A DNA stretch of 64,000 nucleotides from Malikia granosa (GTDB lineage: Bacteria; Pseudomonadota; Gammaproteobacteria; Burkholderiales; Burkholderiaceae_C): positions 204,357-268,356 of the forward strand of contig NZ_PVLQ01000008.1 of the NCBI RefSeq assembly GCF_002980595.1, written 5' to 3'. Positions within the stretch are counted from its first letter, which is position 1. Each line of letters opens with the position of its first letter. The position numbers and the translations under genes are program-made. Shown piece after piece: positions 24,257 through 32,409 of the stretch. The notes beneath the pieces are model-generated. The model made no database searches and had not been told where the DNA came from. It saw only the letters and a list, made by a program, of their open reading frames with translations.

Positions 24257-25330
24257 GGGTGGAGCGTTGCGGGCTGTTCAGGAGCAACTCCCGGTAAACC
24301 GCGAGCGGTGATCGTACCCCGAGTCCCTTGCGCGGTCGGCCATTGATCTGGTCGGCAATCTCATCGAGTTGTTCTTGGCTGTAGACCGACAGGTCCGTGC
24401 CCTTGGGCAGGTACTGGCGCACCAGTCCATTGGTGTTCTCGTTGGAGCCGCGCTGCCAGGGGCTGTGCGGGTCGCAGAAGTAGACGGCCACGCCGGTTTG
24501 CTCGGTCAGCTTCTTGTGCATGGCCATTTCCCGGCCCTGGTCGTAGGTCAGACTCTGGCGCATCGGCTGAGCAATGCCGTTGAGCTTGTCCGAGAAGGCC
24601 TGCAGCACGTTGGCGGCGCTGGCGGGCTTGGGGTGCGGCAGCTTGACCAGGATCAGCAGCCGGCTGGTGCGCTCGACCAAGGTACCTACTGCGCTGGCAT
24701 TGCCTTCGCCCTTGATGAGGTCACCTTCCCAGTGACCTGGAAACTGGCGGTCCTCTACCTCGGGCGGACGCAGGTGGATGCTCAGCATGTCGGGGATCTG
24801 GCCGCGCCGGTCCTGGCCCTTGCTGCGTGGCACGCGCTTGTTGTGGGCGTGGCGCAGGCAGGCGATCAAGTCCTTGCGAAGCTCACCCACGGGTTGGGCA
24901 TAGATGCAGTTGTAGATGGTTTCGTGCGACACGCGAAGCTCATGGCCCTTGGGGTAGATGCGCGCCAGTGTCAGGGCAATCTGTTCAGGCGACCAGCGCT
25001 GTCGCAGCAGATGCTGCACGACGTCAAACAAGATGGCGTCGGGATGCAGTTTACGCATCGGGCGGCCCTGTCTGTGGCGGTGCTGGCAGCTTTGCTGTGC
25101 CGCGGTGCTGCTGTACTGGCCGGCTGAGGCGTTGCGGCGCAGTTCACGGCTGATGGTGCTGGCCGAGCGACCGAGCAAGCTGGCGATCTCACGCACGCTG
25201 TAGTTCTGCTGCTTGAGGCTGGCAAGGGTCACACGGTCTTCGGGTTGTAGCTGGCGGTAGGTTCTGGGCTGCGGCGACATTGGCTTACCTTACGGCAGGT
25301 CAGGTGTTGCACTTCAGATTTGAATCCGCC
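24211..25330 (-). mobile_element. IS30-family insertion sequence
   Basis: A 1,120-bp element with terminal inverted repeats of 28 bp, perfect over 24211–24238 and 25303–25330. It is flanked by a 3-bp target duplication AGG (24208–24210 and 25331–25333). One IS30-type transposase is encoded on the minus strand. The intact duplication shows a simple insertion with no adjacent deletion. Confidence 0.93.
24246..25280 (-). CDS. IS30-family transposase
   Basis: A 344-aa DDE transposase. An N-terminal HTH (DRVTLASLKQQNYSVREIAS, then LGRSASTISRELRRN) precedes the IS30 catalytic core: Asp in HWEGDLIKG, Asp in TYDQGREMAMH and Glu in SPWQRGSNENTNGLVRQYLP. It is full length and all catalytic residues are present, so it is probably active. 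It spans nearly the whole IS, and its ATG lies 23 bp inside the right inverted repeat. Confidence 0.97.
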   Translation of the reverse strand: MSPQPRTYRQLQPEDRVTLASLKQQNYSVREIASLLGRSASTISRELRRNASAGQYSSTAAQQSCQHRHRQGRPMRKLHPDAILFDVVQHLLRQRWSPEQIALTLARIYPKGHELRVSHETIYNCIYAQPVGELRKDLIACLRHAHNKRVPRSKGQDRRGQIPDMLSIHLRPPEVEDRQFPGHWEGDLIKGEGNASAVGTLVERTSRLLILVKLPHPKPASAANVLQAFSDKLNGIAQPMRQSLTYDQGREMAMHKKLTEQTGVAVYFCDPHSPWQRGSNENTNGLVRQYLPKGTDLSVYSQEQLDEIADQINGRPRKGLGVRSPLAVYRELLLNSPQRSTLIH

Positions 25331-25365
25331 AGGCCATTAGTGCAACCTGCCTGAAGATAGCGAAC

Positions 25366-25617
25366 ATGAATCATCGTGTTCCATCTTCGACCAAGGTCGA
25401 AATATCCCAGGATAGCAATTTCATAGCCGCTGGCGTGATTGTCAAATCGGTAGGGTCAAGCAAGACCCTATCGTTTTGGGCTGGTGATTATGAATTCTTC
25501 ATCGAACTTAGCGAATCGCAATCTGCCAACATGGCGCGCGCACTGACTGAACGCTGCGCTGTGTATCAAGTGTCCGGGAGGTCGCAGCGATTCACCATCA
25601 ACCCCAATGCCTTGTAA
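25366..25617 (+). CDS. Small element protein of unknown function
   Basis: An 83-aa protein (MNHRVPSSTKVEISQDSNFI…) starting 26 bp after the TAG of the reconstructed upstream gene. Beta-rich pattern (SKTLSFWAGDYEFFIELSES), no known domain and only a weak ribosome-binding site. Slightly less GC-rich than host genes. It lies 9 bp before the coiled-coil gene, in the part of the element that carries head functions. Confidence 0.55.
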   Translation: MNHRVPSSTKVEISQDSNFIAAGVIVKSVGSSKTLSFWAGDYEFFIELSESQSANMARALTERCAVYQVSGRSQRFTINPNAL

Positions 25618-25626
25618 TCCATACCC

Positions 25627-26391
25627 ATGAGAAAATCACCAAGCACCAGCACGCTTTCCGGCAAGGTTGCCGATCTGTTCGGCCTGCAAAAGGCTGTCTC
25701 TGATCAGATCGGCCAGGCCAAGACCGCCGCACAGGAAGCCGTCGATCAACTCGACGCCGTGATCCGTGAAAAGACGGAGGAAGCCCACGAACTGACCCGC
25801 CGTGTATCGGTTGCTGATGCTGCCGCCCACATTGCAGAAAACATCCGTAATGCCCTTCGAAAGTCTAGCGAGGATCTGCAACGCCGGGCAGATGCGGCTA
25901 TCCACCTGGGCACGCATCGTCCCATTCGTGAAATCGGTAGCGTCTTCGACGGCAATGGAGATACCCCGTTGCGCGAGCTGGAATCACGCCCTGTTCAGAT
26001 CCTGTCCTGGCCGATCGAATCCACCGAGATCCTGGCGCTGACCATGACCGATGAGCAGATCCAAGCATGGGCGCTGCAAGCTGCGCGCAATGCTGGCGCA
26101 CAGGATGGCGGCCCAGGACTGGATCAGCTCAAAGCGGATCACGAGCGATTGATTGACGAACTGGTTGAATTGCACGAGCAGCGCCGACAGGCCAAGGAGC
26201 ATCTCTCCGGCCTGGTCAATATGGCGCTGTCTCCCCTGGTGCCCGACTCCTTCTTCCAGCCCAAAGCCAGTAGCGAGGCTGGCGCGACGAGCCAAAACCC
26301 GACCGTCACCCAACTGGACGAGAACGACCAGGTTGTTCAGACCGTGTTCGGTCACTCGACGCAAGAACTGATCGGAGCCATGACCAAATGA
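25627..26391 (+). CDS. Coiled-coil protein upstream of the capsid gene (scaffold candidate)
   Basis: A 254-aa protein dominated by alpha-helix. Heptad-like stretches occur at about 10–85 (GKVADLFGLQKAVSDQIGQA, then VDQLDAVIREKTEEAHELTR) and 155–205 (LKADHERLIDELVELHEQRR). A short beta-rich middle contains RPVQILSWPIESTEILALTM, and the C-terminus is polar. No homologue is recognised. Lambda places the Nu3 scaffold and gpD just before gpE, so a scaffolding or size-determining role is a reasonable guess, not shown. It overlaps the next ATG (ATGA at 26388). Confidence 0.7.
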   Translation: MRKSPSTSTLSGKVADLFGLQKAVSDQIGQAKTAAQEAVDQLDAVIREKTEEAHELTRRVSVADAAAHIAENIRNALRKSSEDLQRRADAAIHLGTHRPIREIGSVFDGNGDTPLRELESRPVQILSWPIESTEILALTMTDEQIQAWALQAARNAGAQDGGPGLDQLKADHERLIDELVELHEQRRQAKEHLSGLVNMALSPLVPDSFFQPKASSEAGATSQNPTVTQLDENDQVVQTVFGHSTQELIGAMTK

Positions 26392-26561
26392 GTGCTATCC
26401 CCATGACGACCGCCGAAGCTGCTCAAGCTGACCGCCTGGCCAGCGAGATCCTGGCGCTTGTTGGCGTACAGATGTCAGCGCCACCGCGCGAACCCAAGAC
26501 CGAGCAAGAGCTTGCCGACCAGATACTCGCACTCGCCGGCTTCAAAACCCCCATCAAGTAA
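26388..26561 (+). CDS. 57-aa protein with an internally repeated motif
   Basis: Read from the ATG at 26388, which overlaps the preceding TGA, to the TAA at 26559–26561. The sequence contains two similar helices, ADRLASEILALVGV and EQELADQILALAGFK, an internal repeat. It sits 5 bp before the capsid gene and is translationally coupled to the coiled-coil protein. It could be a capsid-binding peptide; function unknown. Confidence 0.65.
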   Translation: MSAIPMTTAEAAQADRLASEILALVGVQMSAPPREPKTEQELADQILALAGFKTPIK

Positions 26562-26566
26562 ACCGC

Positions 26567-27580
26567 ATGAACGTCTTCAACACTGCCGTATTGGCACAAA
26601 TCGTTCCGCAACTTCCGAACCCGGAACCCTTCATCCTCAACAGCTTCTTCCGCGCGATCCAGACCGAGACCAGCGAGGAGATCCACTTCGACATCGACAG
26701 TGGCAGCCGTCGCCTAGCGCCCTTCGTCGCGCCCATCGTGGCAGGGCAAGTCGTTCAATCGCGTGGCTACCAGACCAAGACCTTCAAGCCGGCCTACGTC
26801 AAAGACAAGCGTGTCTTCGATCCGGACCGCCCATTCAAGCGGCAGTTAGGCGAGGTCATCGGAGGCAATATTGCCCCAGCGCAACGCATGCAATTGGCCC
26901 TTGCCAAGGAACTGGAGGATCAGATTGCCATGCTGGCCCGTCGCCAGGAGGTCATGGCGGTTGAGGTGCTGCGCACCGGCAAGGTGACGGTCAGCGGCGA
27001 TCTGTACCCGACCACTGAAGTGAACTTCGGCAGGGACCCGAGCCTGACTCAGTTTCTCGCCAACACGGCGCGATGGGGCGAAACAGGCGTCGAGCCGCTT
27101 GACGATGTTCAGGCCTGGTCGCTGCTGGTCGCTGAAAAGTCCGGCACCGTCGCCAATACCATCATCATGGATGTCGAGGCTTGGAGGCTGTTCAGCATGT
27201 CGAACAAGGTGCAAAAGCTGCTCGACCGATTCCGAGGCGCCGATCGGCTCAACCCCACCGTCACGGGCGAAGGCGGCCGCCACATGGGCAATATCGGCGA
27301 TCTTGACATCTGGGTCTATACCGGATGGTATGAAGACCCTGACAGCGGCCAACTGGTGCCCTATCTGCCGTCTAACACCGTGATCGTCACCAGTCCCGAC
27401 CTGATGGGCACCCGAGCCTATGGCGCGATCAAGGACGAAGCCGCTGGCCTGCTGGCAATGCCCTACTTCGCCAAGTCGTGGACCGAGGAAGACCCGGCGC
27501 TGCGCTACCTGCTGATGCAGAGCGCGCCGCTGACGGTGCCCTACCGCGTCAACGCCAGCTTCTGCGCGACGGTGCGCTGA
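26567..27580 (+). CDS. Major capsid protein, lambda gpE family
   Basis: A 337-aa protein of the phage major capsid protein E family (lambda gpE is about 341 aa). It starts MNVFNTAVLAQIVPQLPNPE and shows the family pattern of an N-arm (FRAIQTETSEEIHFDIDSGS), a spine with IAMLARRQEVMAVEVLRTGK, and a C-terminal domain (YLPSNTVIVTSPDLMGTRAY). An HK97-type fold is expected. It is the only clear virion structural gene in the element; portal, protease and tail genes are absent. It may build satellite capsids or mix with a helper's. Confidence 0.88.
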   Translation: MNVFNTAVLAQIVPQLPNPEPFILNSFFRAIQTETSEEIHFDIDSGSRRLAPFVAPIVAGQVVQSRGYQTKTFKPAYVKDKRVFDPDRPFKRQLGEVIGGNIAPAQRMQLALAKELEDQIAMLARRQEVMAVEVLRTGKVTVSGDLYPTTEVNFGRDPSLTQFLANTARWGETGVEPLDDVQAWSLLVAEKSGTVANTIIMDVEAWRLFSMSNKVQKLLDRFRGADRLNPTVTGEGGRHMGNIGDLDIWVYTGWYEDPDSGQLVPYLPSNTVIVTSPDLMGTRAYGAIKDEAAGLLAMPYFAKSWTEEDPALRYLLMQSAPLTVPYRVNASFCATVR

Positions 27581-27797
27581 CGATCGATCGAAGGCGGTGC
27601 GTTCGCGTCATCCCAGGCGAACGCACCCAGGCCGGAAGCCCCAAGGTATCTCCTCCACGTTGGCCCTTGGTAAGACTGGCGACTGCTGCAGTGCGCAGCA
27701 GAGGTAAGCAAGGCGGATCAGTCGGTCAGTGCCGCCAGATGACGAATAACCCCGACAGCCGGCGGCGCTACGGTCTGCGCGTGGCTGGCAACCCCGA

Positions 27798-27818
27798 CCC
27801 GGCCTCGCGCCGGGTTTT
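27798..27818 (+). terminator. Terminator at the right end of the element
   Basis: CCCGGC (27798–27803), loop CTCGC, GCCGGG (27809–27814), then TTTT. It would end transcription from the capsid operon. Confidence 0.75.
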
Positions 27819-27987
27819 CTGTTTCTGTCTGTTAAGCCCGTTCGAGAAGCGCCTGCGCTTCCGCATCCGGCAGGAAGCTGGAACGTGACAGGCCCCCACC
27901 GATCAAGCACAGGGAGTGGGGCGCCAAGATATATCTGCTTGCTCCCTGGTACGGCCCGCCCAAGTCGGCCGGCAGTGCCGTAAAAAT

Positions 27988-28029
27988 GGGGGTACCGAGG
28001 CCTTCACGGGGGTACAACAGGCGGTACAA
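27988..28029 (+). repeat. Right cluster of GGGGGTACAA-like repeats (putative integrase arm sites)
   Basis: Copies at 27988–27997 (GGGGGTACCG), 28008–28017 (GGGGGTACAA) and 28020–28029 (GGCGGTACAA), all in the same orientation as the three left-end copies. They end 30 bp before attR. Confidence 0.6.
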
Positions 28030-28059
28030 AGTCCGATTTTCAGGCAATTCTCATAGGAG

Positions 28060-28078
28060 AGTTCGAATCCGACAGGCG
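28060..28078 (+). repeat. attR core of the integrated element
   Basis: An exact second copy of the 19-bp core found in tRNA-Thr at 14917–14935. The next bases (CCACTCC) differ from the tRNA end (GCACCA), so the leftover tRNA fragment on the chromosomal side no longer matches the acceptor stem. Confidence 0.9.
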
Positions 28079-28093
28079 CCACTCCATAAGAAA

Positions 28094-28127
28094 AGCCCTC
28101 CAGGTTGCTACGCCTGGAGGGCTTTTT
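28094..28127. terminator. Strong terminator beyond attR
   Basis: AGCCCTCCAGG (28094–28104) pairs perfectly with CCTGGAGGGCT (28113–28123), followed by TTTTT and preceded by AAAA on the other side, so it could act in both directions. It is probably the original terminator of the host tRNA. Confidence 0.85.
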
Positions 28128-28239
28128 CACGGACAAGCCTTGAACGGCCTGGGCCGTGAAACGCACCAGCAGCAAGGCAATTGCAACTGGACGATGGCAG
28201 GCGGCAGCGCTCAGGCGGCCACCCGGCAACAGGTCGGCC

Positions 28240-28410
28240 TCAGCAGCGTTGCATGATGCCGAGGCATTGGAAGAAGCGAGCCTCGCAGGCCGGGCAGCGG
28301 TAATGCTTGGAGGCCGGGATCAGCTTCATGACCGGGCTGCGCTGGACACGCTCAAGCGGCGAGCTGCATATTTTGCATTTCGGTATCTTTGGTGGGGTCT
28401 TTTGGTGCAT
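28240..28410 (-). CDS. Small zinc-ribbon protein
   Basis: A 56-aa protein on the minus strand, start ATG at 28410–28408. AAGGAG lies 7 nt upstream on the coding strand, an excellent ribosome-binding site. Sequence MHQKTPPKIPKCKICSSPLE, then VMKLIPASKHYRCPACEARF, to the TGA at 28242–28240. The two CxxC knuckles (CKIC and CPAC) form a classic zinc ribbon. It resembles no named family I can identify with confidence; small ribbon proteins often bind nucleic acid or protein partners. It lies just outside the integrated element. Confidence 0.7.
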   Translation of the reverse strand: MHQKTPPKIPKCKICSSPLERVQRSPVMKLIPASKHYRCPACEARFFQCLGIMQRC

Positions 28411-28546
28411 TTTTACACTCCTTGAGACAGGACTTTAGTGACCCGGGCCCGATCGAGTTTTGCTTGAGCCCGCCACAATTTTGAATCTATGAACAAAATT
28501 CAGCTAGGCTTCAGCTTGCTGTGCTGGCTTGTTCTATGCTCGGGCC

Positions 28547-29143
28547 ATGGCCCAGCATCGAGTCCATCCTGCCTTGCGTCCGGCCTTGATCGAGGTGCAT
28601 GTGGAGCAGATCGAGCAGCTGTTCTATTCGATCGATCCCTCGCCCTTCCATGCCCGCGACCTCGACCCGCAGGCCGATGACTACATCGTGGCCTGCGCCC
28701 GCGAGTTGCCGCGCGAGCTGTCGCTGGCGCTGGTGATCCATCTCGACCGGCCGCTGGCGCCGGGCCAGGAGCTCGCGCAGCTCGAGGCCGCGATCCGCAG
28801 CCATTTCGCGGCCAGCGCCGGCGCGACCCGGGCCAGGCTGCGCGAGCTGTTCCGGCGCGGGCGCATCAGCCTGCTGATCGGGCTGGCCTTCCTGTCGTTG
28901 TCGATCGCGCTGGGCGAGTTCAGCCGCGACTGGCTGCCCCTGGGCAGCCCGGCACAGATCCTGCGCGAGAGCCTGCTGATAGGCGGTTGGGTGGCGATGT
29001 GGCGGCCGATGGAGATCTTCCTCTACGACTGGTGGCCGATCTGGGCCCGGATTCGCCTGCTGGACCGGCTGGCGCGGATGCCGACCCGGATCGTGCAGCG
29101 CCGCCACCGGCCGGCGCCGGCCGAAGCGGCACCGGCCGACTGA
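28547..29143 (+). CDS. Conserved two-helix membrane protein, unknown function
   Basis: A 198-aa protein. Residues about 1–105 are soluble (EVHVEQIEQLFYSIDPSPFH, then a domain with LALVIHLDRPLAPGQELAQL). Two membrane segments follow, RISLLIGLAFLSLSIALGEF and ESLLIGGWVAMWRPMEIFLY, and then a basic tail. I start at the ATG at 28547 (MAQHRVHPALRP); an ATG 18 bp upstream is possible. Proteins with this layout occur in many proteobacteria without assigned function. It converges on the DUF721 gene. Confidence 0.75.
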   Translation: MAQHRVHPALRPALIEVHVEQIEQLFYSIDPSPFHARDLDPQADDYIVACARELPRELSLALVIHLDRPLAPGQELAQLEAAIRSHFAASAGATRARLRELFRRGRISLLIGLAFLSLSIALGEFSRDWLPLGSPAQILRESLLIGGWVAMWRPMEIFLYDWWPIWARIRLLDRLARMPTRIVQRRHRPAPAEAAPAD

Positions 29144-29157
29144 GGTGGGGCGGGCGG

Positions 29158-29460
29158 TCAGCGCACCCGGACCTTGAAGCGCAGCCGCTGCACGTTGAAG
29201 CCGCCGCTGCGCAGCGCGGCCAGCAGCGCCGGCGCCAGCTGCCGCAGCTTGCTGCCGACGGCCGGGTTGCCGACCAGCAGGCACCAGGATTCCTCGTCAA
29301 CCGGGCCGGCCTGGACCTGGGCGCGCAGGCCCGGCTGCATCAGCGGCCGGATCAGGGCCAGCATCTGCTGCGACTGGCGGATGCGCGCGGCTACCTTGGC
29401 CAGTTCCGGGTTGGCCTGGAAGGCCTGCTGCAGGCTGAATTGACGCGATGGAGTGGCCAT
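29158..29460 (-). CDS. DciA/DUF721 family protein
   Basis: A 100-aa protein. The central QAGPVDEESWCLLVGNPAVG and the following KLRQLAPALLAALRSGGFNV pattern match the DUF721 (DciA-like) fold, a KH-like domain. In bacteria lacking DnaC, DciA loads the replicative helicase DnaB. Short DUF721 proteins divergent from secA are typical for Burkholderiales. The divergent gap to secA is 171 bp. Helicase-loading is family knowledge, not shown here. Confidence 0.8.
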   Translation of the reverse strand: MATPSRQFSLQQAFQANPELAKVAARIRQSQQMLALIRPLMQPGLRAQVQAGPVDEESWCLLVGNPAVGSKLRQLAPALLAALRSGGFNVQRLRFKVRVR

Positions 29461-29631
29461 GGGGCGGCATTATCCGGCAGCAGCCCGCCGCCTGGGGCAG
29501 GCGCCATATTGCCCCGCTAAAATGCAAGCACACGGTGACCATCCGACCGCAGCCTGGTGCGTTTCCAGGCGGACCCGATTCCCAACCAGCCCTCGCCAGG
29601 ACTTCTGTCTGCCGCGAGGAGCGATGCTTGT

Positions 29632-32385
29632 ATGCCCATCCAGTTCCTGACCAAAATCTTCGGCAGCCGCAATGACCGCCTGCTCAAAACCTACCGCAAG
29701 ACGGTGGCGCGCATCAACGGCCTGGAGTCGCAGTTCGAGCAATTGAGCGATGCCGAGCTGCAGGGCAAGACGGCCGAGTTCCGCCAGCGCCTGGCGCAGG
29801 GCGAGGCGCTCGACGCGCTGCTGCCCGAGGCCTTCGCGACCGTGCGCGAGGCCAGCAAGCGCGTCATGAAGATGCGCCATTTCGATGTCCAGCTAATCGG
29901 CGGCCTGGCGCTGCACTACGGCAAGATCGCCGAGATGCGCACCGGCGAGGGCAAGACCTTGACCGCGACGCTGGCGGTCTACCTGAATGCGCTGACCGGA
30001 CAGGGCGTGCATGTGGTCACGGTCAACGACTACCTGGCCGGGCGCGATGCCCAGACCATGGGCAAGCTCTACCACTGGCTCGGCCTGAGCGTCGGGGTCA
30101 ACCTGCCGCAGATGTCGCGCGAGGACAAGCAGGCCGCCTACCGCGCCGACATCACCTACGGCACCAACAACGAGTACGGCTTCGACTACCTGCGCGACAA
30201 CATGGTCTACGAGGCGGCCGACCGGGTCCAGCGCAAGCTGAGCTACGCCATCGTCGACGAGGTCGATTCGATCCTGATCGACGAGGCGCGCACGCCGCTG
30301 ATCATCAGCGGCCAGGCCGAGGACCAGACCGCGACCTATCTCGCGATCAACCAGCTGGTGCCGCAGCTGGTGCGCCAGGAGGGCGAGGAAGATCCGCGCA
30401 CCGGCGAGGGCGTGATCAAGCCGGGCGACTTCACGGTCGACGAGAAGTCGCACCAGATCCACCTGACCGAGCAGGGCCACGAGAACGCCGAGCGCATCCT
30501 GGCCCAGGCCGGCCTGCTGCCCGAGGGCGCCTCGCTGTACGACCCGTCGAACATCGTGCTGATGCACAACCTGGTGACCGCGCTCAAGGCCCAGCACCTG
30601 TATCACCGCGACCAGCATTACGTGGTGCAGAACGGCGAGATCGTGATCGTCGACGAGTTCACCGGCCGCCTGATGTCGGGCCGGCGCTGGAGCGACGGCC
30701 TGCACCAGGCGGTCGAGGCCAAGGAGCGGGTGCGCATCCAGCCCGAGAACCAGACCCTGGCCTCGATCACCTTCCAGAACTATTTCCGCCTCTACGGCAA
30801 GCTGTCGGGCATGACCGGCACCGCCGACACCGAGGCCTACGAGTTCAACGAGATCTACGGCCTCGAGACGGTGGTGATTCCGCCGAACCGCCCGAGCCAG
30901 CGCAAGGACGAGCTCGACCGCGTCTACAAGACGACGCAGGAGAAATATGTCGCCGCGATCGCCGACATCCGTGAATGCCACGGCCGCGGCCAGCCGGTGC
31001 TGGTCGGCACCTCGTCGATCGAGAACTCCGAGATCATCTCGGCCCTGCTGCAACAGGAAGGCCTGCCGCACGAGGTGCTCAACGCCAAGCAGCATGCCCG
31101 CGAGGCCGACATCATCCTGCAGGCCGGCCGTCCCGGCGCGATCACGATCGCGACCAATATGGCGGGCCGCGGCACCGACATCGTGCTCGGCGGCAACCTC
31201 GAGAAGATCCTGGCCGCGATCGAGGCCGATGCCAGCCTGGACGAGGCCGCCCGCGCCCGCGCGATCGAGTCCGCGCGCGCGCAGTGGAAGGCCGACCACG
31301 AGCAGGTCAAGCAGCTCGGCGGCCTGCGCATCATCGCGACCGAACGCCACGAGAGCCGCCGCATCGACAACCAGCTGCGCGGCCGTGCCGGTCGCCAGGG
31401 CGATCCGGGTTCGAGCCGCTTCTACCTGAGTCTGGACGACTCGCTGATGCGCATCTTCGCCGGCGACCGGGTGCGCGCGATCATGGACAAGCTCAAGATG
31501 CCCGAAGGCGAGGCGATCGAGGCCGGCATCGTGACGCGCAGCATCGAGAGCGCGCAGCGCAAGGTCGAGGGCCGCAACTTCGACGTGCGCAAGCAGCTGC
31601 TCGAGTACGACGACGTGTCGAACGACCAGCGCAAGGTGATCTACCAGCAGCGCAACGACATCATCGATGCGCAGGACCTGAGCGCGCAGATCGCCTCGCT
31701 GCGCGAGGGCTGCATGACCGAGGTGGTGCGCGCCTTCGTGCCGGCCGACAGCGTCGAGGAGCAATGGGACCTGGCCGGCCTGCAGCAGCAGCTTGCCAGC
31801 GACTGGGGCCTGTCGCTCGACCTCGCGGGCCTGGTGTCGGCGGCCAGCGAGATCAGCGATGCCGAGATCCTGGCCCATGTGCTGCAGGCGGCGACCCAGG
31901 CCTACGAGGCCAAGGTGGCGCTGGTCGGACGCGAGCAGATGAGCGGCTTCGAGCGCGTGGTGCTGCTGCAGCATATCGACTCGAACTGGCGCGACCACCT
32001 GAGCGCGCTCGACTACCTGCGCCAGGGCATCCACCTGCGCGGCTATGCGCAGAAGCAGCCCAAGCAGGAATACAAGCGCGAGGCCTTCCAGCTGTTCGGC
32101 ATGCTGCTCGACACCGTGCGCAACGAGGTCACGCGCCTGCTGATGAATGTCAAGATCCAGTCGCCCGAGCAGGTCGGCCAGGCCGCCGAGCAGCTCGAGA
32201 GTCAGGCCGAGCAGCTCAGCCATGTGACCTACACCGCGCCGACCGAGAGCGGCGAGCCCGAGACCCTGGCCGACTCCGGCCTGCTGAGCCGGCCGGAACA
32301 GGAAGTGCCGCGCGTCGGCCGCAACGATACCTGCCCCTGTGGCAGCGGCCTCAAGTACAAGGCCTGCCACGGCAAGCTGAGCTGA
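29632..32385 (+). CDS. secA: Preprotein translocase ATPase SecA
   Basis: SecA is the ATPase motor of the SecYEG translocon. The 917-aa protein starts [20 protein letters not shown]; earlier in-frame ATGs lie in non-conserved sequence. Walker A is at about 101–110 ([10 protein letters not shown]) and the DEAD-like Walker B is [15 protein letters not shown]. The preprotein cross-linking domain follows. Motor-2 motifs are [14 protein letters not shown] and [17 protein letters not shown]. The C-terminal zinc site is [13 protein letters not shown]. All features are standard. Confidence 0.98.
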   Translation: MPIQFLTKIFGSRNDRLLKTYRKTVARINGLESQFEQLSDAELQGKTAEFRQRLAQGEALDALLPEAFATVREASKRVMKMRHFDVQLIGGLALHYGKIAEMRTGEGKTLTATLAVYLNALTGQGVHVVTVNDYLAGRDAQTMGKLYHWLGLSVGVNLPQMSREDKQAAYRADITYGTNNEYGFDYLRDNMVYEAADRVQRKLSYAIVDEVDSILIDEARTPLIISGQAEDQTATYLAINQLVPQLVRQEGEEDPRTGEGVIKPGDFTVDEKSHQIHLTEQGHENAERILAQAGLLPEGASLYDPSNIVLMHNLVTALKAQHLYHRDQHYVVQNGEIVIVDEFTGRLMSGRRWSDGLHQAVEAKERVRIQPENQTLASITFQNYFRLYGKLSGMTGTADTEAYEFNEIYGLETVVIPPNRPSQRKDELDRVYKTTQEKYVAAIADIRECHGRGQPVLVGTSSIENSEIISALLQQEGLPHEVLNAKQHAREADIILQAGRPGAITIATNMAGRGTDIVLGGNLEKILAAIEADASLDEAARARAIESARAQWKADHEQVKQLGGLRIIATERHESRRIDNQLRGRAGRQGDPGSSRFYLSLDDSLMRIFAGDRVRAIMDKLKMPEGEAIEAGIVTRSIESAQRKVEGRNFDVRKQLLEYDDVSNDQRKVIYQQRNDIIDAQDLSAQIASLREGCMTEVVRAFVPADSVEEQWDLAGLQQQLASDWGLSLDLAGLVSAASEISDAEILAHVLQAATQAYEAKVALVGREQMSGFERVVLLQHIDSNWRDHLSALDYLRQGIHLRGYAQKQPKQEYKREAFQLFGMLLDTVRNEVTRLLMNVKIQSPEQVGQAAEQLESQAEQLSHVTYTAPTESGEPETLADSGLLSRPEQEVPRVGRNDTCPCGSGLKYKACHGKLS

Positions 32386-32409
32386 GCGCCGCCAGCACGG
32401 CGGCCCGCT

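Larger units (their letters stand above)
27581..28059. other. Non-coding right end of the element
   Basis: About 480 bp after the capsid gene hold no well-supported gene. Visible are a terminator (27798–27818) and the right cluster of GGGGGTACAA repeats (27988–28029), then the 30 bp leading to attR. A short open frame at about 27739–27888 encodes a basic peptide but runs through the terminator hairpin and lacks coding character. Confidence 0.6.
14917..28078. mobile_element. Phage-satellite (PICI-like) integrated element
   Basis: An island between 19-bp direct repeats at tRNA-Thr. Order: integrase, AT-rich mosaic gene, operator palindromes, alpA, frameshifted rha, small coupled genes, Toprim primase, DUF3987 protein, non-coding block, Nu1-like terminase small subunit, an IS30-family insertion, coiled-coil protein, 57-aa protein, lambda gpE-like capsid. 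All genes except the IS transposase point the same way. Large terminase, portal, protease, tail and lysis genes are absent, which argues against a complete prophage. The int–alpA–primase–TerS arrangement matches Gram-negative phage-inducible chromosomal islands. Mobility is inferred; the rha frameshift and the IS suggest some decay. Confidence 0.8.

Noticed and set aside
27739..27888. Short basic open frame after the capsid gene
   Set aside because: It lacks a good ribosome-binding site, runs through a rho-independent terminator hairpin and shows no coding pattern.
29893..32370. Long minus-strand open frame antisense to secA
   Set aside because: Low-complexity Val/Leu/Asp/His-rich text typical of antisense frames in high-GC DNA; SecA is unambiguous on the + strand.
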